Assembly: GCA_964557575.1 (NCBI GenBank)
Contig: CAZLBC010000058.1
Coordinates: 1-29,867, forward strand
Source: CAZLBC01 sp964557575
GTDB taxonomy: Bacteria; Planctomycetota; Phycisphaerae; SM23-33
Direction: 5' to 3'
Length of the DNA: 29,867 nt
The notes below the pieces were generated by a model. It saw only the letters and a list, made by a program, of their open reading frames with translations, had not been told where the DNA came from and did not search any database. Positions 7,926-17,000 of this stretch are shown one piece after another (within the stretch, counting starts at the first letter, position 1; the number at the start of each line of letters is the position of its first letter). Position numbers and translations under genes: made by a program.

Positions 7926-10900
7926 TCGTCTCCGAGGACGGCATTGGCGTGGCGGGAGTAGTGGCCCCGGAAGTCCTTCGCGTAGGTCCGGAGGATCTTC
8001 TCGCCGCGGCCGTCGTGGTCGCCCATCCGGTACAGGGCCCGGGCGAGGATCAGTTCCCGCAACGAGACGTTCCGCGGCGCGTTCGCCGTCCGCCCGCCGG
8101 CGGCGGCCTTCGTCCGGGATTCGGCAATGGTGGTGGTCGCGTGGCCGGTCATGCCCGGCTTGTCGAGCACCGCCGCGAGGGCCGCGGCCGCCTGCCGCCG
8201 CTCGGGCGTGGGAAGCTTCGGGGCGAGGGCCTCGATGGCCATCGCGCAGGCGCGGTGATGGGAGAGCGCCTTCTCGGCGTCGAGATCATCGACCTTCTTC
8301 ATGATCGCGTCCAGCCCCGCCGGGTCGCCGGTCCGGCCGAGGGCGATCACGTAGGAATCGAGTTGGCTGATACTGCGGCCGAACTGGCCCATGCCCCGGT
8401 AGTTCCATCCCTTGTCCCAACTGCCGAACTCGTCGACGACCCTCCGCAGAGTGCCGGCGCCGTCGGCCGTGCCCAGCATGCCGAGGATGTGCGCGTAGGC
8501 CCGTTTTTCCGTCTCGCCGCCGGCCGTTCCGTAGGCCTCCCGGAGCAGGGGCAGCGCCGCGGCGGGCCGGGCCAGGATCACCTCGAGGTCGGCGTATCCC
8601 TTGACGACACTGCGGACCGCCTTCGCGACCCGCTTGATCGAGGGCGGCGGCTGGTCGGTGTGTTTCAGCACGTCCTTCGGCAGGCACCCGGTCTCCACCA
8701 GGTGCTGCCGGATCGGCTTCAGGTTCACCCCCCGGACAGTCGTCGCGCCCTCCGCCGCCGCGGCCGCCACCCGGCCGGCGGCGTATCCCTGGTTCTGCAC
8801 GCACGGCTGCATGCGTATCACGGGGACCGCGTCCCGGTGGGCGCTGGCGCCGAGACCCGTCACCATGATGTTCTCCAGGCCCTGCGGCAGCAGCGCCCGC
8901 AGCGGCACGTACACGGTCATGCCCTTCCGGTCGGGAGGCCGGATCAGGAACATCGGATGGACGGTAAAGCCGTGCGAGTCGAAGTTCGACTTGTGCACGG
9001 AGACGGTGTCCCGCCAGGTGCGGCCGAGCATCATGTCCATCGGCGAGATGGTGACGTCGCCGACAATCCGCCGCCGCTCCCGGCTGTCGACCAGTTGTCC
9101 AAGGTCGTAGGCTTTCTTGAACTTCTCCCGGGCGTAGACAAACAGTTGCCAGTAGTCGACCACGTCCGTGTCGTCGGCGAACATGTAGTCGGTATTCGTG
9201 TAATCGGCGCCCAGCTCGATCGGCGGCAGCCCGACCCCCTGCATGCCGATGTGCTTATCGGAGATGTACCGGGTGTCCGCCCCGGCCGCGTACGCGATGT
9301 CCGACTTGCCGGTCGCGTCGATGACCACGTCGGCCAGTACCACCCCCCGCCCGAGGGGGGTTGCCACGACCGCGCCCGTGACCGTGCCGTCGTCGACCAG
9401 GGCGCCGTACCCGAACGACCACAGCCAGACGGCGGCGCCCGCTTCCCGGTTCGCCCGGCGCCAGTACTCCGGCTTGCCCACCGCCCAGGTCGGCGCCCCG
9501 ATCGCCTTGACCCCCCTGTCGACCTCGGCGGTAAAGCCCTTGCGGTAACCGTGGTAGTACTTGGTGATCATCCCCAGCGTGCCGACGCCGCCGAGACCGT
9601 GGAGCCACTCGACCACGAGGGTCTTCGCCCCCGACCGCGCGGCGCCGATACCGGCCGGTGCCCCGCCGGTGCCGCCGCCGATAACCACCACGTCACAGGT
9701 GCCGAGTACGGGAAGCCTCCCCGCCTCGGCGTGCACCGTCTTGCCCCCCTCGACGGGGAACCGGTTTTCGTTGCTGATTTCCCACACCTCTCCCGCGACC
9801 GCCGACCCGGCGGGGGTCGTGCCCGGCAGGCGAAGGCCGATCAGTTCCCCGACCGTCGCCGCCGACGCCGCCGCGGCCCGGCCGATCCGCCGCCCGGCCG
9901 TAACCAGCGCGGGCGGAAACAGCAGTTGCCGGGCGGCCGCGCGCGACACGCCGGCCCGCCCCCCCAGCACGTACACCCGGTCGATACCCGCGGGCCGGAA
10001 GGCATCCACGTCTACGGTATCCCACGACGGCGATTCGTCCCTGACCGCGGCCCGTGCCTTCAGCGGGTCGGGCGGCACCTGTGAAAGCCGCTCCGACGCA
10101 TCCACCTGCTTCGGGTGAAAGGTCAGGTCCCGCGCCCGCTGCTCGGCCTCCTGCAGCGCGGGCCAGGACGCGTCGGGCATGTCGATGGTCAGCGCGTACT
10201 CGATGATCGGCTGCGGTCCCTTTTTCGACGGCATCGCGAGGCCCGTCTCCCGGCCTTCGATGCCGGCCCCCTTCCGGACCGCCCCGCCGATAACCACCCG
10301 GTGAAACGTCTGCGGCCCGGCCGGGTACGGTGCGAACGCCGCCCCGGCCATCCCGGCGACCGCCGCCCGGGGCATGGCGTCCACGATCGTCTTGGCAACG
10401 ACCGCCTGGCGGCCGGAAAAGTTGGCCATCACGATACCCGCGGGCTTTCCGTCGGCGTCCTTCAGGACGCCCGCCGGGTAGCAGTTGAAGAGGAACTGCA
10501 CCCCCGCCTCCAGGAGGGCCTCGTCGAGGACCCGCTTGACGTGCATGGGCCGCACCGGCCCGGCGGGCGCCGCGACGGCGAGCCCGGCCTTCTTCTTCTC
10601 CGGCCCGATAAGCAGAAGCTCTCCGAGGAGTATCCGCTCGGTTCCCGGCGCGCGGGTAATTCCGAAACGGACGTACCGGCACGTTCCGTCGATCGGGACC
10701 GCCGGCCGCACCACCTGTACGTCGGCCATGCTCGACGGCGCCGCTTTCAGGTCACCGCCCGCCGCGCCTGCTTTTTTCCATTCCTTCCCGTCGGTGCTCG
10801 TTTCCACCGTCATCTTACCCAGGCCGAAGTCGTCGGGACGGTGGAACACGATCGCCCCCGCCGACGCAACGTCCTTGACCCCGCCGAGGTCGCAGGTGAT

Positions 10901-11380
10901 CGTCGGGTCGCCGCCGTACTGGACGCTGGCGGTGTTCGCGGGACCGGGGATCCGGTCGCCGAGCATCACGCCCTTCCGGTCGGGATGCTTGGCATCGGCC
11001 TTCATGTCCGCGGTATACGTGAAATGCATGGCCCGGGGATCGGTTCCCGATGCGGCCCCGCCGCCGACGGCGAAGAGCTTCGCCACCAGCGGGTCGTCCA
11101 GGGACGCGCCGGCGTCCAGCCAGAGCCGGCCGGTCGCGCAGACATCCTCCCCGAGATACGGCCGCGGGGCGGCCAGGAAGACCGTCGCCCCGGCCTTTGC
11201 GGCCTCCACGGCGGCGGCGACGGCGCCGGTCGAACCTCCCAAGACGACAACATCGGCCCGGGCGGCGACGGGAATCTCCCGCGCCGATTGGGCAACGAAT
11301 TCCTTCCCGGCGTGTGCGGCGGCGGAGGCGAACAGCAGGCAGGCGACGAGAATCCGGCGGGCGTATGCAGGAACCATCAT
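7922..11380 (-). CDS. Secreted tandem FAD-dependent oxidoreductase with inserted F5/8C-like domain
   Basis: This 1152-residue protein has a cleavable signal peptide (RRILVACLLFASAAAHA). The first FAD_oxidored (PF12831) module begins at about residue 42 with VVVLGGSTGAVAAAVEAA and continues after about residue 265. A discoidin-like beta-sandwich (about 150-260; TITCDLGGVKDV, then CRYVRFGITRAPGTERILLGELLL) lies inside it. A second, complete FAD module starts near residue 560 with VVVIGGGTGGAPAGIGAARSG. The C-terminal 250 or so residues are alpha-helical and HEAT-like (LPLLREAYGTAGGETEKRAYAHILGMLGT). The substrate is unknown; the beta-sandwich suggests a glycan or surface target. The ATG at 11380 is preferred over the upstream TTG because GGGAGA (11386-11391) lies five bases upstream. 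Confidence 0.88.
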   Translation of the reverse strand: MMVPAYARRILVACLLFASAAAHAGKEFVAQSAREIPVAARADVVVLGGSTGAVAAAVEAAKAGATVFLAAPRPYLGEDVCATGRLWLDAGASLDDPLVAKLFAVGGGAASGTDPRAMHFTYTADMKADAKHPDRKGVMLGDRIPGPANTASVQYGGDPTITCDLGGVKDVASAGAIVFHRPDDFGLGKMTVETSTDGKEWKKAGAAGGDLKAAPSSMADVQVVRPAVPIDGTCRYVRFGITRAPGTERILLGELLLIGPEKKKAGLAVAAPAGPVRPMHVKRVLDEALLEAGVQFLFNCYPAGVLKDADGKPAGIVMANFSGRQAVVAKTIVDAMPRAAVAGMAGAAFAPYPAGPQTFHRVVIGGAVRKGAGIEGRETGLAMPSKKGPQPIIEYALTIDMPDASWPALQEAEQRARDLTFHPKQVDASERLSQVPPDPLKARAAVRDESPSWDTVDVDAFRPAGIDRVYVLGGRAGVSRAAARQLLFPPALVTAGRRIGRAAAASAATVGELIGLRLPGTTPAGSAVAGEVWEISNENRFPVEGGKTVHAEAGRLPVLGTCDVVVIGGGTGGAPAGIGAARSGAKTLVVEWLHGLGGVGTLGMITKYYHGYRKGFTAEVDRGVKAIGAPTWAVGKPEYWRRANREAGAAVWLWSFGYGALVDDGTVTGAVVATPLGRGVVLADVVIDATGKSDIAYAAGADTRYISDKHIGMQGVGLPPIELGADYTNTDYMFADDTDVVDYWQLFVYAREKFKKAYDLGQLVDSRERRRIVGDVTISPMDMMLGRTWRDTVSVHKSNFDSHGFTVHPMFLIRPPDRKGMTVYVPLRALLPQGLENIMVTGLGASAHRDAVPVIRMQPCVQNQGYAAGRVAAAAAEGATTVRGVNLKPIRQHLVETGCLPKDVLKHTDQPPPSIKRVAKAVRSVVKGYADLEVILARPAAALPLLREAYGTAGGETEKRAYAHILGMLGTADGAGTLRRVVDEFGSWDKGWNYRGMGQFGRSISQLDSYVIALGRTGDPAGLDAIMKKVDDLDAEKALSHHRACAMAIEALAPKLPTPERRQAAAALAAVLDKPGMTGHATTTIAESRTKAAAGGRTANAPRNVSLRELILARALYRMGDHDGRGEKILRTYAKDFRGHYSRHANAVLGDD

Positions 11381-11615
11381 GGTGTTCTCCCACAAGTATG
11401 AGGTGTTGCGGAACGTGTCAACCGTATCGGAACGTAAGGGTACATCGGCGACCGGCGTGGGTCAAGGCGCCGGCTCGCCGCAAAAAGACGGGGATACCCG
11501 GAAAGGGGCTTGTCGTTACCGCGCCGTTCGCGCGTGGTTACCATGAAACGACACCTTACCGTGTTGCGCAATCACTTATGTTTCTCGCCGGCAGCCATCA
11601 AGAATGAGTAAACAT

Positions 11616-11647
11616 GCACCACGCAACGGTCGCCGTTTGCGTGGTGC
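11616..11647. repeat. Long-armed hairpin (inverted repeat)
   Basis: GCACCACGCAA (11616-11626) and TTGCGTGGTGC (11637-11647) are perfect 11-base complements. The inner CGG and CCG extend the pairing to 14 bp with one bulged T, around the loop TCG. No T-run follows on either strand, so it is not a classic intrinsic terminator. Its right arm touches the broken edge of the LamG remnant. Confidence 0.6.
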
Positions 11648-11850
11648 CGCCTGGCAATGACCTGCGACGACAGACAGGTCGCGGTACAAGTGGTCGGCGC
11701 GGACCGCACGCCCGGCAACGGGGCGCTGCGTATCGGCGGACGGCCGGACGGCCACGGCACACCGATCCACGCCATGCTCGACGAACCATGGATCTTGCGC
11801 CGCGTCCTCGGGGCCAGGGAGATCCGCGCCCATGCTCGAAATTCCGGGAC
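11642..11850 (+). pseudogene. LamG (concanavalin A-like) domain remnant
   Basis: The frame starting at the TGG at 11642 reads WCRLAMTCDDRQVAVQVVG, then TPGNGALRIGGRPDGHG, then MLDEPWILRRVLGAREIRAH. This matches, in order, three hallmarks of bacterial LamG domains: WHHLAMTYDGxxVRxYVDG, GxLxIGG, and GxIDEVRIYxRALSxxEI. Only the C-terminal half of one domain is present, with no start codon context, and the frame loses resemblance after about 11850. It is the tail of a lost secreted protein. The helical-repeat/LamG gene at the right of the window has an intact domain of the same superfamily but is not closely similar by eye. Confidence 0.6.
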
Positions 11851-11999
11851 AAATAACCGCACGGACCTGGCGGGGGAACCGAACTTCAACGACCCGCCCG
11901 GTGAGCAGCCGCCGCGCCGGCACGGTGCAGCGATATCTTGACCGGGCGGACCGCCGGCGGGTATCATACGATGATTACGCACCTCTCGGGAGACGGCCA

Positions 12000-13346
12000 A
12001 TGAACCGCAGAGAATTCGTCACCGCCAGCGCCGTCGGGGCCCTGGTCGGCGCTTCCCGCGCCGCAGCCGGGGACACGGAGCCGAAGGTCTATCGCCGGCC
12101 GGCCGCCGATATCCCGGTCGTCGAGGAAAACGACGTCGTGGTCTGCGGCGGCGGGCCGGCGGGCATCGCCGCGGCCGTGGCCGCCCGCCGTGCCGGGGCA
12201 TCCGTGCGCCTGATCGAGGCCAACGGCTTCCTCGGGGGGATCTGGACCGCCGGCATGGTCAACAACATGATCGATTACGGCAACAAGACCGGGATCATGA
12301 AGGAGATACTGTCCCGGCTCGAAAAGACCGCCGCCCAGGAAAAACGGAGCGTCTTCGACATCGAAGCCATGAAGTTCGTCCTCGAGACCATGTGCCGGGA
12401 GGCGGGGGTCAAGCCGCTCTACCACTCCCGGGCGGCCGCGGCGGTGAAAAACGCGGCGAACCGGGTCACTCACGTCATCGTGGAGAACAAGTCGGGCCGC
12501 CGGGCCTACGGGGGCACGACATTCATCGACGCGACCGGCGAGGGCGATTTCTGCGCGCAGGCGGGGTGCGGCTTTTCCTGGGGCCACCCGGTCTCGGGCA
12601 AGACCCAGCCGATGAGCATGATCGCCCTGCTCGGCGGCATCCGGTACGCGGAGATCAACAAGCTGAAATTCGTCAGGGGAGACGGCGTCTCGGGCGGCGC
12701 ATCCAAGACCGCCTTCCGGGCGGAACTGAAGCGGGCGGGGATCGACCCGTCCTACACCCGGCCGACGCTCTTCCGCATCCGCGAGGACCACTTCGCGATG
12801 ATGGCCAACCACGAGTACGGGGTCTCCGGCATCGACGCCCGGCAGGTCACCGACGCCACGATCAGTGCCCGGGCCGAGATCCACCGCATGATCGGCGCGC
12901 TCAGGAAACGCGGCGGCGTCTGGAAGGATATCCATATCCTGGCGACCAGCCCGCACATCGGCGTCCGCGAGGGCCGGCGAATCCACGGCCGGTACACGGT
13001 GAGTAAGCAGGACCTCATTAAGGGCGCCCGGTTCGACGACGCGGTGTGCCGGGCGACATTCTGCGTGGACATCCATTCCCTCGATCCGAAAGACGGCGGC
13101 GGCTGCACGACCGCGGGTATCCGCGCAAAACCCTACGACATCCCCCTCCGGTCGCTGATCGCCAAGGACGTCGACGGGCTGCTCATGGCCGGCCGCTGCA
13201 TCAGCGGCGATTTCTACGCCCACGCCAGCTACCGGGTGACCGGCAACGCCGTCGCTCTCGGAGAGGCGGCCGGAAAGACCGCGGCTCTCGCCGCCCGGAC
13301 GGGGCGCCCGCCCCACGAGGTGGAGATCGCGGAGATCAGGACGTGA
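12000..13346 (+). CDS. Tat-exported FAD-dependent oxidoreductase
   Basis: This 448-residue protein begins with a twin-arginine signal (NRREFVTASAVGALVG, Arg3-Arg4). An FAD_oxidored (PF12831) fold follows. The dinucleotide-binding GGGPAG is at 50-55 within DVVVCGGGPAGIAAAVAARR, and the ribose-binding acid is in RLIEANGFLGG. FIDATGEGDFCAQAG is typical of the family, and near the C-terminus DGLLMAGRCISGDFYAHASYR closes the FAD site. Export through Tat implies folding with FAD in the cytoplasm first. The substrate is unknown. The start at 12000 is set by GGGAG at 11988-11992; the frame is open further upstream but not protein-like there. It is divergent from the larger oxidoreductase and convergent with vapC. 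Confidence 0.9.
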   Translation: MNRREFVTASAVGALVGASRAAAGDTEPKVYRRPAADIPVVEENDVVVCGGGPAGIAAAVAARRAGASVRLIEANGFLGGIWTAGMVNNMIDYGNKTGIMKEILSRLEKTAAQEKRSVFDIEAMKFVLETMCREAGVKPLYHSRAAAAVKNAANRVTHVIVENKSGRRAYGGTTFIDATGEGDFCAQAGCGFSWGHPVSGKTQPMSMIALLGGIRYAEINKLKFVRGDGVSGGASKTAFRAELKRAGIDPSYTRPTLFRIREDHFAMMANHEYGVSGIDARQVTDATISARAEIHRMIGALRKRGGVWKDIHILATSPHIGVREGRRIHGRYTVSKQDLIKGARFDDAVCRATFCVDIHSLDPKDGGGCTTAGIRAKPYDIPLRSLIAKDVDGLLMAGRCISGDFYAHASYRVTGNAVALGEAAGKTAALAARTGRPPHEVEIAEIRT

Positions 13347-13395
13347 CGGGGAAGCGGATAACCATACCGGCCGCGGATCACCCGGGCCCCGGGAA

Positions 13396-13797
13396 TCAAT
13401 AGTCGAGAATCTCCAGGTTGCGAATGCTGTCGAAGTGTTTTCTGTTACGGGTCACGAGGGTTCCGCCGTGATGCAACGCCCAGGCGGCGATCCACATGTC
13501 CGCTTTCGATATCCCCTCCAGCAGGGAGCGGCGACGTGAATCGGCAACAATATTCGCGTATTTTTCGGCCGTGTCGAGATCGATAACGCCGATTTCGAAC
13601 ATGCCGAGAAAATCACGACATTCTCTGTACCGTTCTTTTGAAATGGCCGACCCGCCCTCAAGGAATTCCCCCGCGGCATGAGATGGGACGACAAAACGTT
13701 CCGCGCGATTGTTTTCGAGCAGCACGACCGCCGGATGATCGGCTTTATCTTTGTTCCGCCAGAGGTCGATGAGGTACGTCGTATCAAGACAAATCAT
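13396..13797 (-). CDS. vapC: VapC-type PIN-domain ribonuclease toxin
   Basis: This 133-residue PIN domain has the acidic site Asp5 (MICLDTTYLIDL), Glu44 (AAGEFLEG) and Asp100 (ISKADMWIAA), plus TRNRKHF at 116-122. These positions fit the Mg-dependent VapC nucleases that cut tRNA or rRNA, and the length is normal. Its ATG lies 14 bases inside the end of vapB, so the toxin is translated from the same message after the antitoxin. No strong ribosome binding site precedes it, which fits coupling and low toxin yield. It converges with the Tat oxidoreductase gene, 49 bases away. Confidence 0.93.
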   Translation of the reverse strand: MICLDTTYLIDLWRNKDKADHPAVVLLENNRAERFVVPSHAAGEFLEGGSAISKERYRECRDFLGMFEIGVIDLDTAEKYANIVADSRRRSLLEGISKADMWIAAWALHHGGTLVTRNRKHFDSIRNLEILDY

Positions 13798-14035
13798 GTG
13801 CCTGCCAGCGTTCCCCGCTTCGATTTGCCTCGACGACCTTCTTCATGGTGTCAGCATCTTCTTCCGAAAGGCCGGATATACGCGACAACTGTTCCAGGAT
13901 ATCAGCCCCCGTATGACGCGTGGAAACCTGCGACAGGATCCTGTCGACGACCTTGGAAAAGGACTCGGATTCCCCCTTTGCCCGCGCGAGTTTTTCGTAT
14001 ACCTCTGAACTTAACGCGATATTTTTGGTACTCAT
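13784..14035 (-). CDS. vapB: VapB-family antitoxin (PF02697 type)
   Basis: This 83-residue protein begins STKNIALSSEVYEKLARAKG and continues ESFSKVVDRIL. This is the signature of the VapB antitoxin family PF02697 (TKTIxLxxEAYExLxxxKxxxESFSxVVxRL). The N-terminus would bind the operator and the C-terminal half (LSEEDADTMKKVVEANR) would cover the VapC active site. No ribosome binding site can precede its ATG on the transcript, because the -10 box ends only seven bases upstream (see the promoter entry). The message is predicted to be leaderless. It overlaps vapC by 14 bases. Confidence 0.9.
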   Translation of the reverse strand: MSTKNIALSSEVYEKLARAKGESESFSKVVDRILSQVSTRHTGADILEQLSRISGLSEEDADTMKKVVEANRSGERWQAHDLS

Positions 14036-14070
14036 ACATGTAATTATACATGTAAAAATATTCTTGTCAA
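14035..14070 (-). promoter_or_regulatory. vapBC promoter with flanking palindromic operators
   Basis: On the minus strand TTGACA (14070-14065) and TATAAT (14048-14043) are both perfect sigma-70 hexamers, 16 bp apart. The -10 box is flanked by two copies of the 8-bp palindrome TACATGTA (14035-14042 and 14047-14054), which overlap it and reach the first base of the vapB ATG. This is the expected layout for autorepression by the VapBC complex. The -35 box directly abuts the stop codon of the upstream propeller gene. Confidence 0.85.
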
Positions 14071-17000
14071 CTATTCTTGCTCCCGCTCGACCGCCAGCCC
14101 GCAGATAAGCGCCCGGCCCTTTTTCGCTTCCAGCCGGACGGTAAGCGTATCCGCGACCCGGATTCCCGTGAATGCCTTCACGATCGACCGACGGTTCCCG
14201 CCGGCGGCGGCGACGACGTCGAGGTCATCGAGCACCCGCGTGCCGTTGAGGCCGACGCCGAATACCCGTTCGCCTGCCTTCGCCCCGGCGATCTCCGCGA
14301 AGACCAGGCGGATTGTGTAGGTTCCGGCGTCCAGGGGCAGGTCGATCCGTCTCGCGCCCTCGATGCCCGAGGCGGCGACCCACGGCAGCGTGCCGGAACG
14401 GACGAGCAGGTGGTGAATCCGCCGGGTGCGGGTATCGCCCTCGACCGCGCAGCCGGACCGCTCCTTCTCGCCGCCGACGCTGGGATAGTCCAGCCACAAC
14501 AGCCCCGCCGGACCGCGGCGGTTCCCGGGGGCACCGAAATTCAGGGCTTTTCCCTTCCCGCTCTCGACCCCGCCGAATGTCCATATCGCCGCGTCCGGCA
14601 TGTGCACCAGGGCCAGCGACGACTGGTTCTGGTAGGCACAGGTGCAGGTACGGGTGTAGTCCGGGGCGCTGAGCACGCCCCCGGCGGGGATCAGGTTGCT
14701 CGTGCACCCGGACTTGAACCCCCCGAAGTTTCCCGTCCCGCTGCGGGCGGCCAGGTCGCAGTACCCCGCCGCCCCGCTGCGGAAGGTCATCAGGTGCGTC
14801 GAGGCGATGGCCGTGTTGCACCCGTAGTAGCGGCGCCACGTCCACCCGGTCTCTTTGCCGGTAAGCAATGCGATCCCGCGTCCTTTCGAGCCGTTCGTGA
14901 TGATCGTGTCGCCGTGGAGCATGAGGGGCCCGTTATAGGAAACATCGCGGTCTTTCCAGACCACCGTTCCGTCGTCGGCGCGGTAGACGACGATGCCCCT
15001 CCCGGTTTCGTCCCAGAGCCGGTCGCGATACCTGCTGCCGGCCTGCACCACTACGTCGCGGGCCGGAGAATATCCCAGCCACGTGCCGAAGACGTCTTGT
15101 GTCGTTTCCCAGATCACCCGGCCGGTCTTCGCGTCCAGGGCGTAGAGGGCCGCCGGTGTCGCCGGCGCGAAGCCCCGCCGCCGCAGGGACTCCATCCGCT
15201 CCGCGGAGATCCCGTCGATGCAGTAAATACGGCTGCCGGCGGCGGCGATCGCGTTGTGGCGGAAATTGTATACCGCTGCCCGCGACCAGAGCAGTTTCCC
15301 GGTATGCCGGTCGAAGACGGCCAGGCGGCGGCTGCCGGGCGCGTAGCGGACGTCGGTGTTCACGCCGGGGACGGCGGTCAGTTCGTCGGGCCCCTCTTGC
15401 CGGTCCGCTCCCGTATCGGCCGCAAGGTAGGGATCCAGGGTAAAGTCGCTGCTGTTGAGCGAGCGGTTGTGGCCTTCGATGGCGATCACGTTTTTGCCGG
15501 CATGCAGCAGCGAGCGAAAATGTTCTACCGGGAAGACGTCGTAGCCCTTCGCCTCGTGGCTCGCGACCCGGCGGACGGCCTTTCCTGCTCCCTCCACCCC
15601 CTTCCGGACCACTTCGCGGCCGTTGAGGTATGCCACGAAACCGTCGTCGTAGTTCACGCACAGCGCCACCTTTTTCGCCTCCGCAAGCGTGCCGGCATCG
15701 AACGACCGACGTATATACACCGTCCGGTACTTGTTGCGCATGTCGAGGACGGTCCGGTCGTCGTTGTCCCCGTACCCGAAGCCGGCCCGGCCTTTCTTCC
15801 AGGCCGAATCGTCGTAGTCCGCCGCGGTCCAGCCCTTCCCGGGATGGGTGCCGCCGGCGAGGTACCGCCACTCGGCATTGCGATCGATGACCGGTTCCAG
15901 GTCTGCCGCAGCATTGCCCGGTGTCTTGCGGTTCTTTTTCGGCTTCGCCCCCAGGTCCACGGGGCCGAGACCCGCGATCAGCAGATCGTCCGCGCAGCCG
16001 ATATAGCCCCAGTGCGGCGGCTCGGCGCCGTCTTCGACGGGAAACGCGATCTCCCCGGCCGTTGCGCCGGAATCCGGGTCCAGCCGGAGGCATTTCCGCC
16101 CGAAAGCGACGTACACCCCGTCGGCCATGGTCACGTAATTGGCGCCGATACCGCCCGCCCCGGGATGGTGACTGGTGTTGTCGTAGTACGCGCCGATGCC
16201 GGGCAACTCCCGTTCCCACAGGACGGTGCCGGAGTAGATGTCCACGGCCCGGAGGATAGCGGGGCCCTCGATGACCAGCCTGCCGGCGGCCACCTGGGGA
16301 GAGGGTCCGTGGCCGTGGCGGGGAAGAATGCGGTCGTTGGCGGGGCCGCCGAACCACAGGAGACCCAGCGGCAGCTTCACCCGCTTCTCGTCGTTGCACA
16401 CCGCGTTGGCGGCCGAGCCGTACTGGTGCGTCCAGTCGTCGGCCCCCGGCGGATGCCCCGGTCGCCGCACGACGCTCCACGCCCCTTCCGATGAAACCAC
16501 CAGTCCCGCGACGCCGCTTTGTTGCACGGCGGCCGCGACCGTCTCCCGCGGGGCGGGAATCCACACGGCTCCCCCGCAGGGCCTGACGGCGTTCAACAGG
16601 CGGGCCGAGAGCAGGTCGGGATCCGGATGCTCCGTGGCCACGACCGTCGCCAGGTAGGGCGCGAGGGAATAATCGGCCGCCGCGCCGGCGAGAACCTGCG
16701 CCCGGCGGCCGTAGACGCCGGCGGCGTCGAGACGGGACCGGAGCGCGGCGGCCTTTTTCGCGTCGGGCTCGATAACCACGAGGTGCAGATCGGACTCTTC
16801 CAGCAGCGCCGCGAGGAGACCGCCCGACCCGGCTGCCGATAACACCGCGAATCCCTCCGGCACGGGGCACGCCGCGGCCATCTTCGCGGCCGCCGCGCGC
16901 CACTTCTCCGGTGCCGTCGGCACGGGGCGATCTTTAAGGGCGTACCGCTTGACCTCACCGGTGCCCTTTTTCCCGAAACAATGCATTCCGCCGTCTTCAG

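Larger units (their letters stand above)
11381..11999. other. Divergent intergenic interval with gene debris
   Basis: The interval lies between two divergent oxidoreductase genes. It holds no intact gene. It contains a strong hairpin (11616-11647) and a decayed LamG-domain fragment (11642-11850), both listed separately. The ribosome binding site GGGAG of the plus-strand gene is at 11988-11992. No convincing promoter was found for either flanking gene. Confidence 0.5.

Noticed and set aside
7874..10084. Long plus-strand ORF opposite the large FAD oxidoreductase gene
   Set aside because: It is rich in Arg, Pro and Gly with no family motif and lies entirely antisense to a well-supported gene. 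It is a by-product of high-GC codon use.
11395..11421. TTGACA on the minus strand (11421-11416) as promoter of the large FAD oxidoreductase gene
   Set aside because: The best -10 (CATACT) lies at only 15 bp, and transcription would start inside the ribosome binding site.
11832..11999. N-terminal extension of the Tat oxidoreductase from 11832
   Set aside because: The extension is not protein-like, whereas the ATG at 12000 has a good ribosome binding site and begins a twin-arginine signal.
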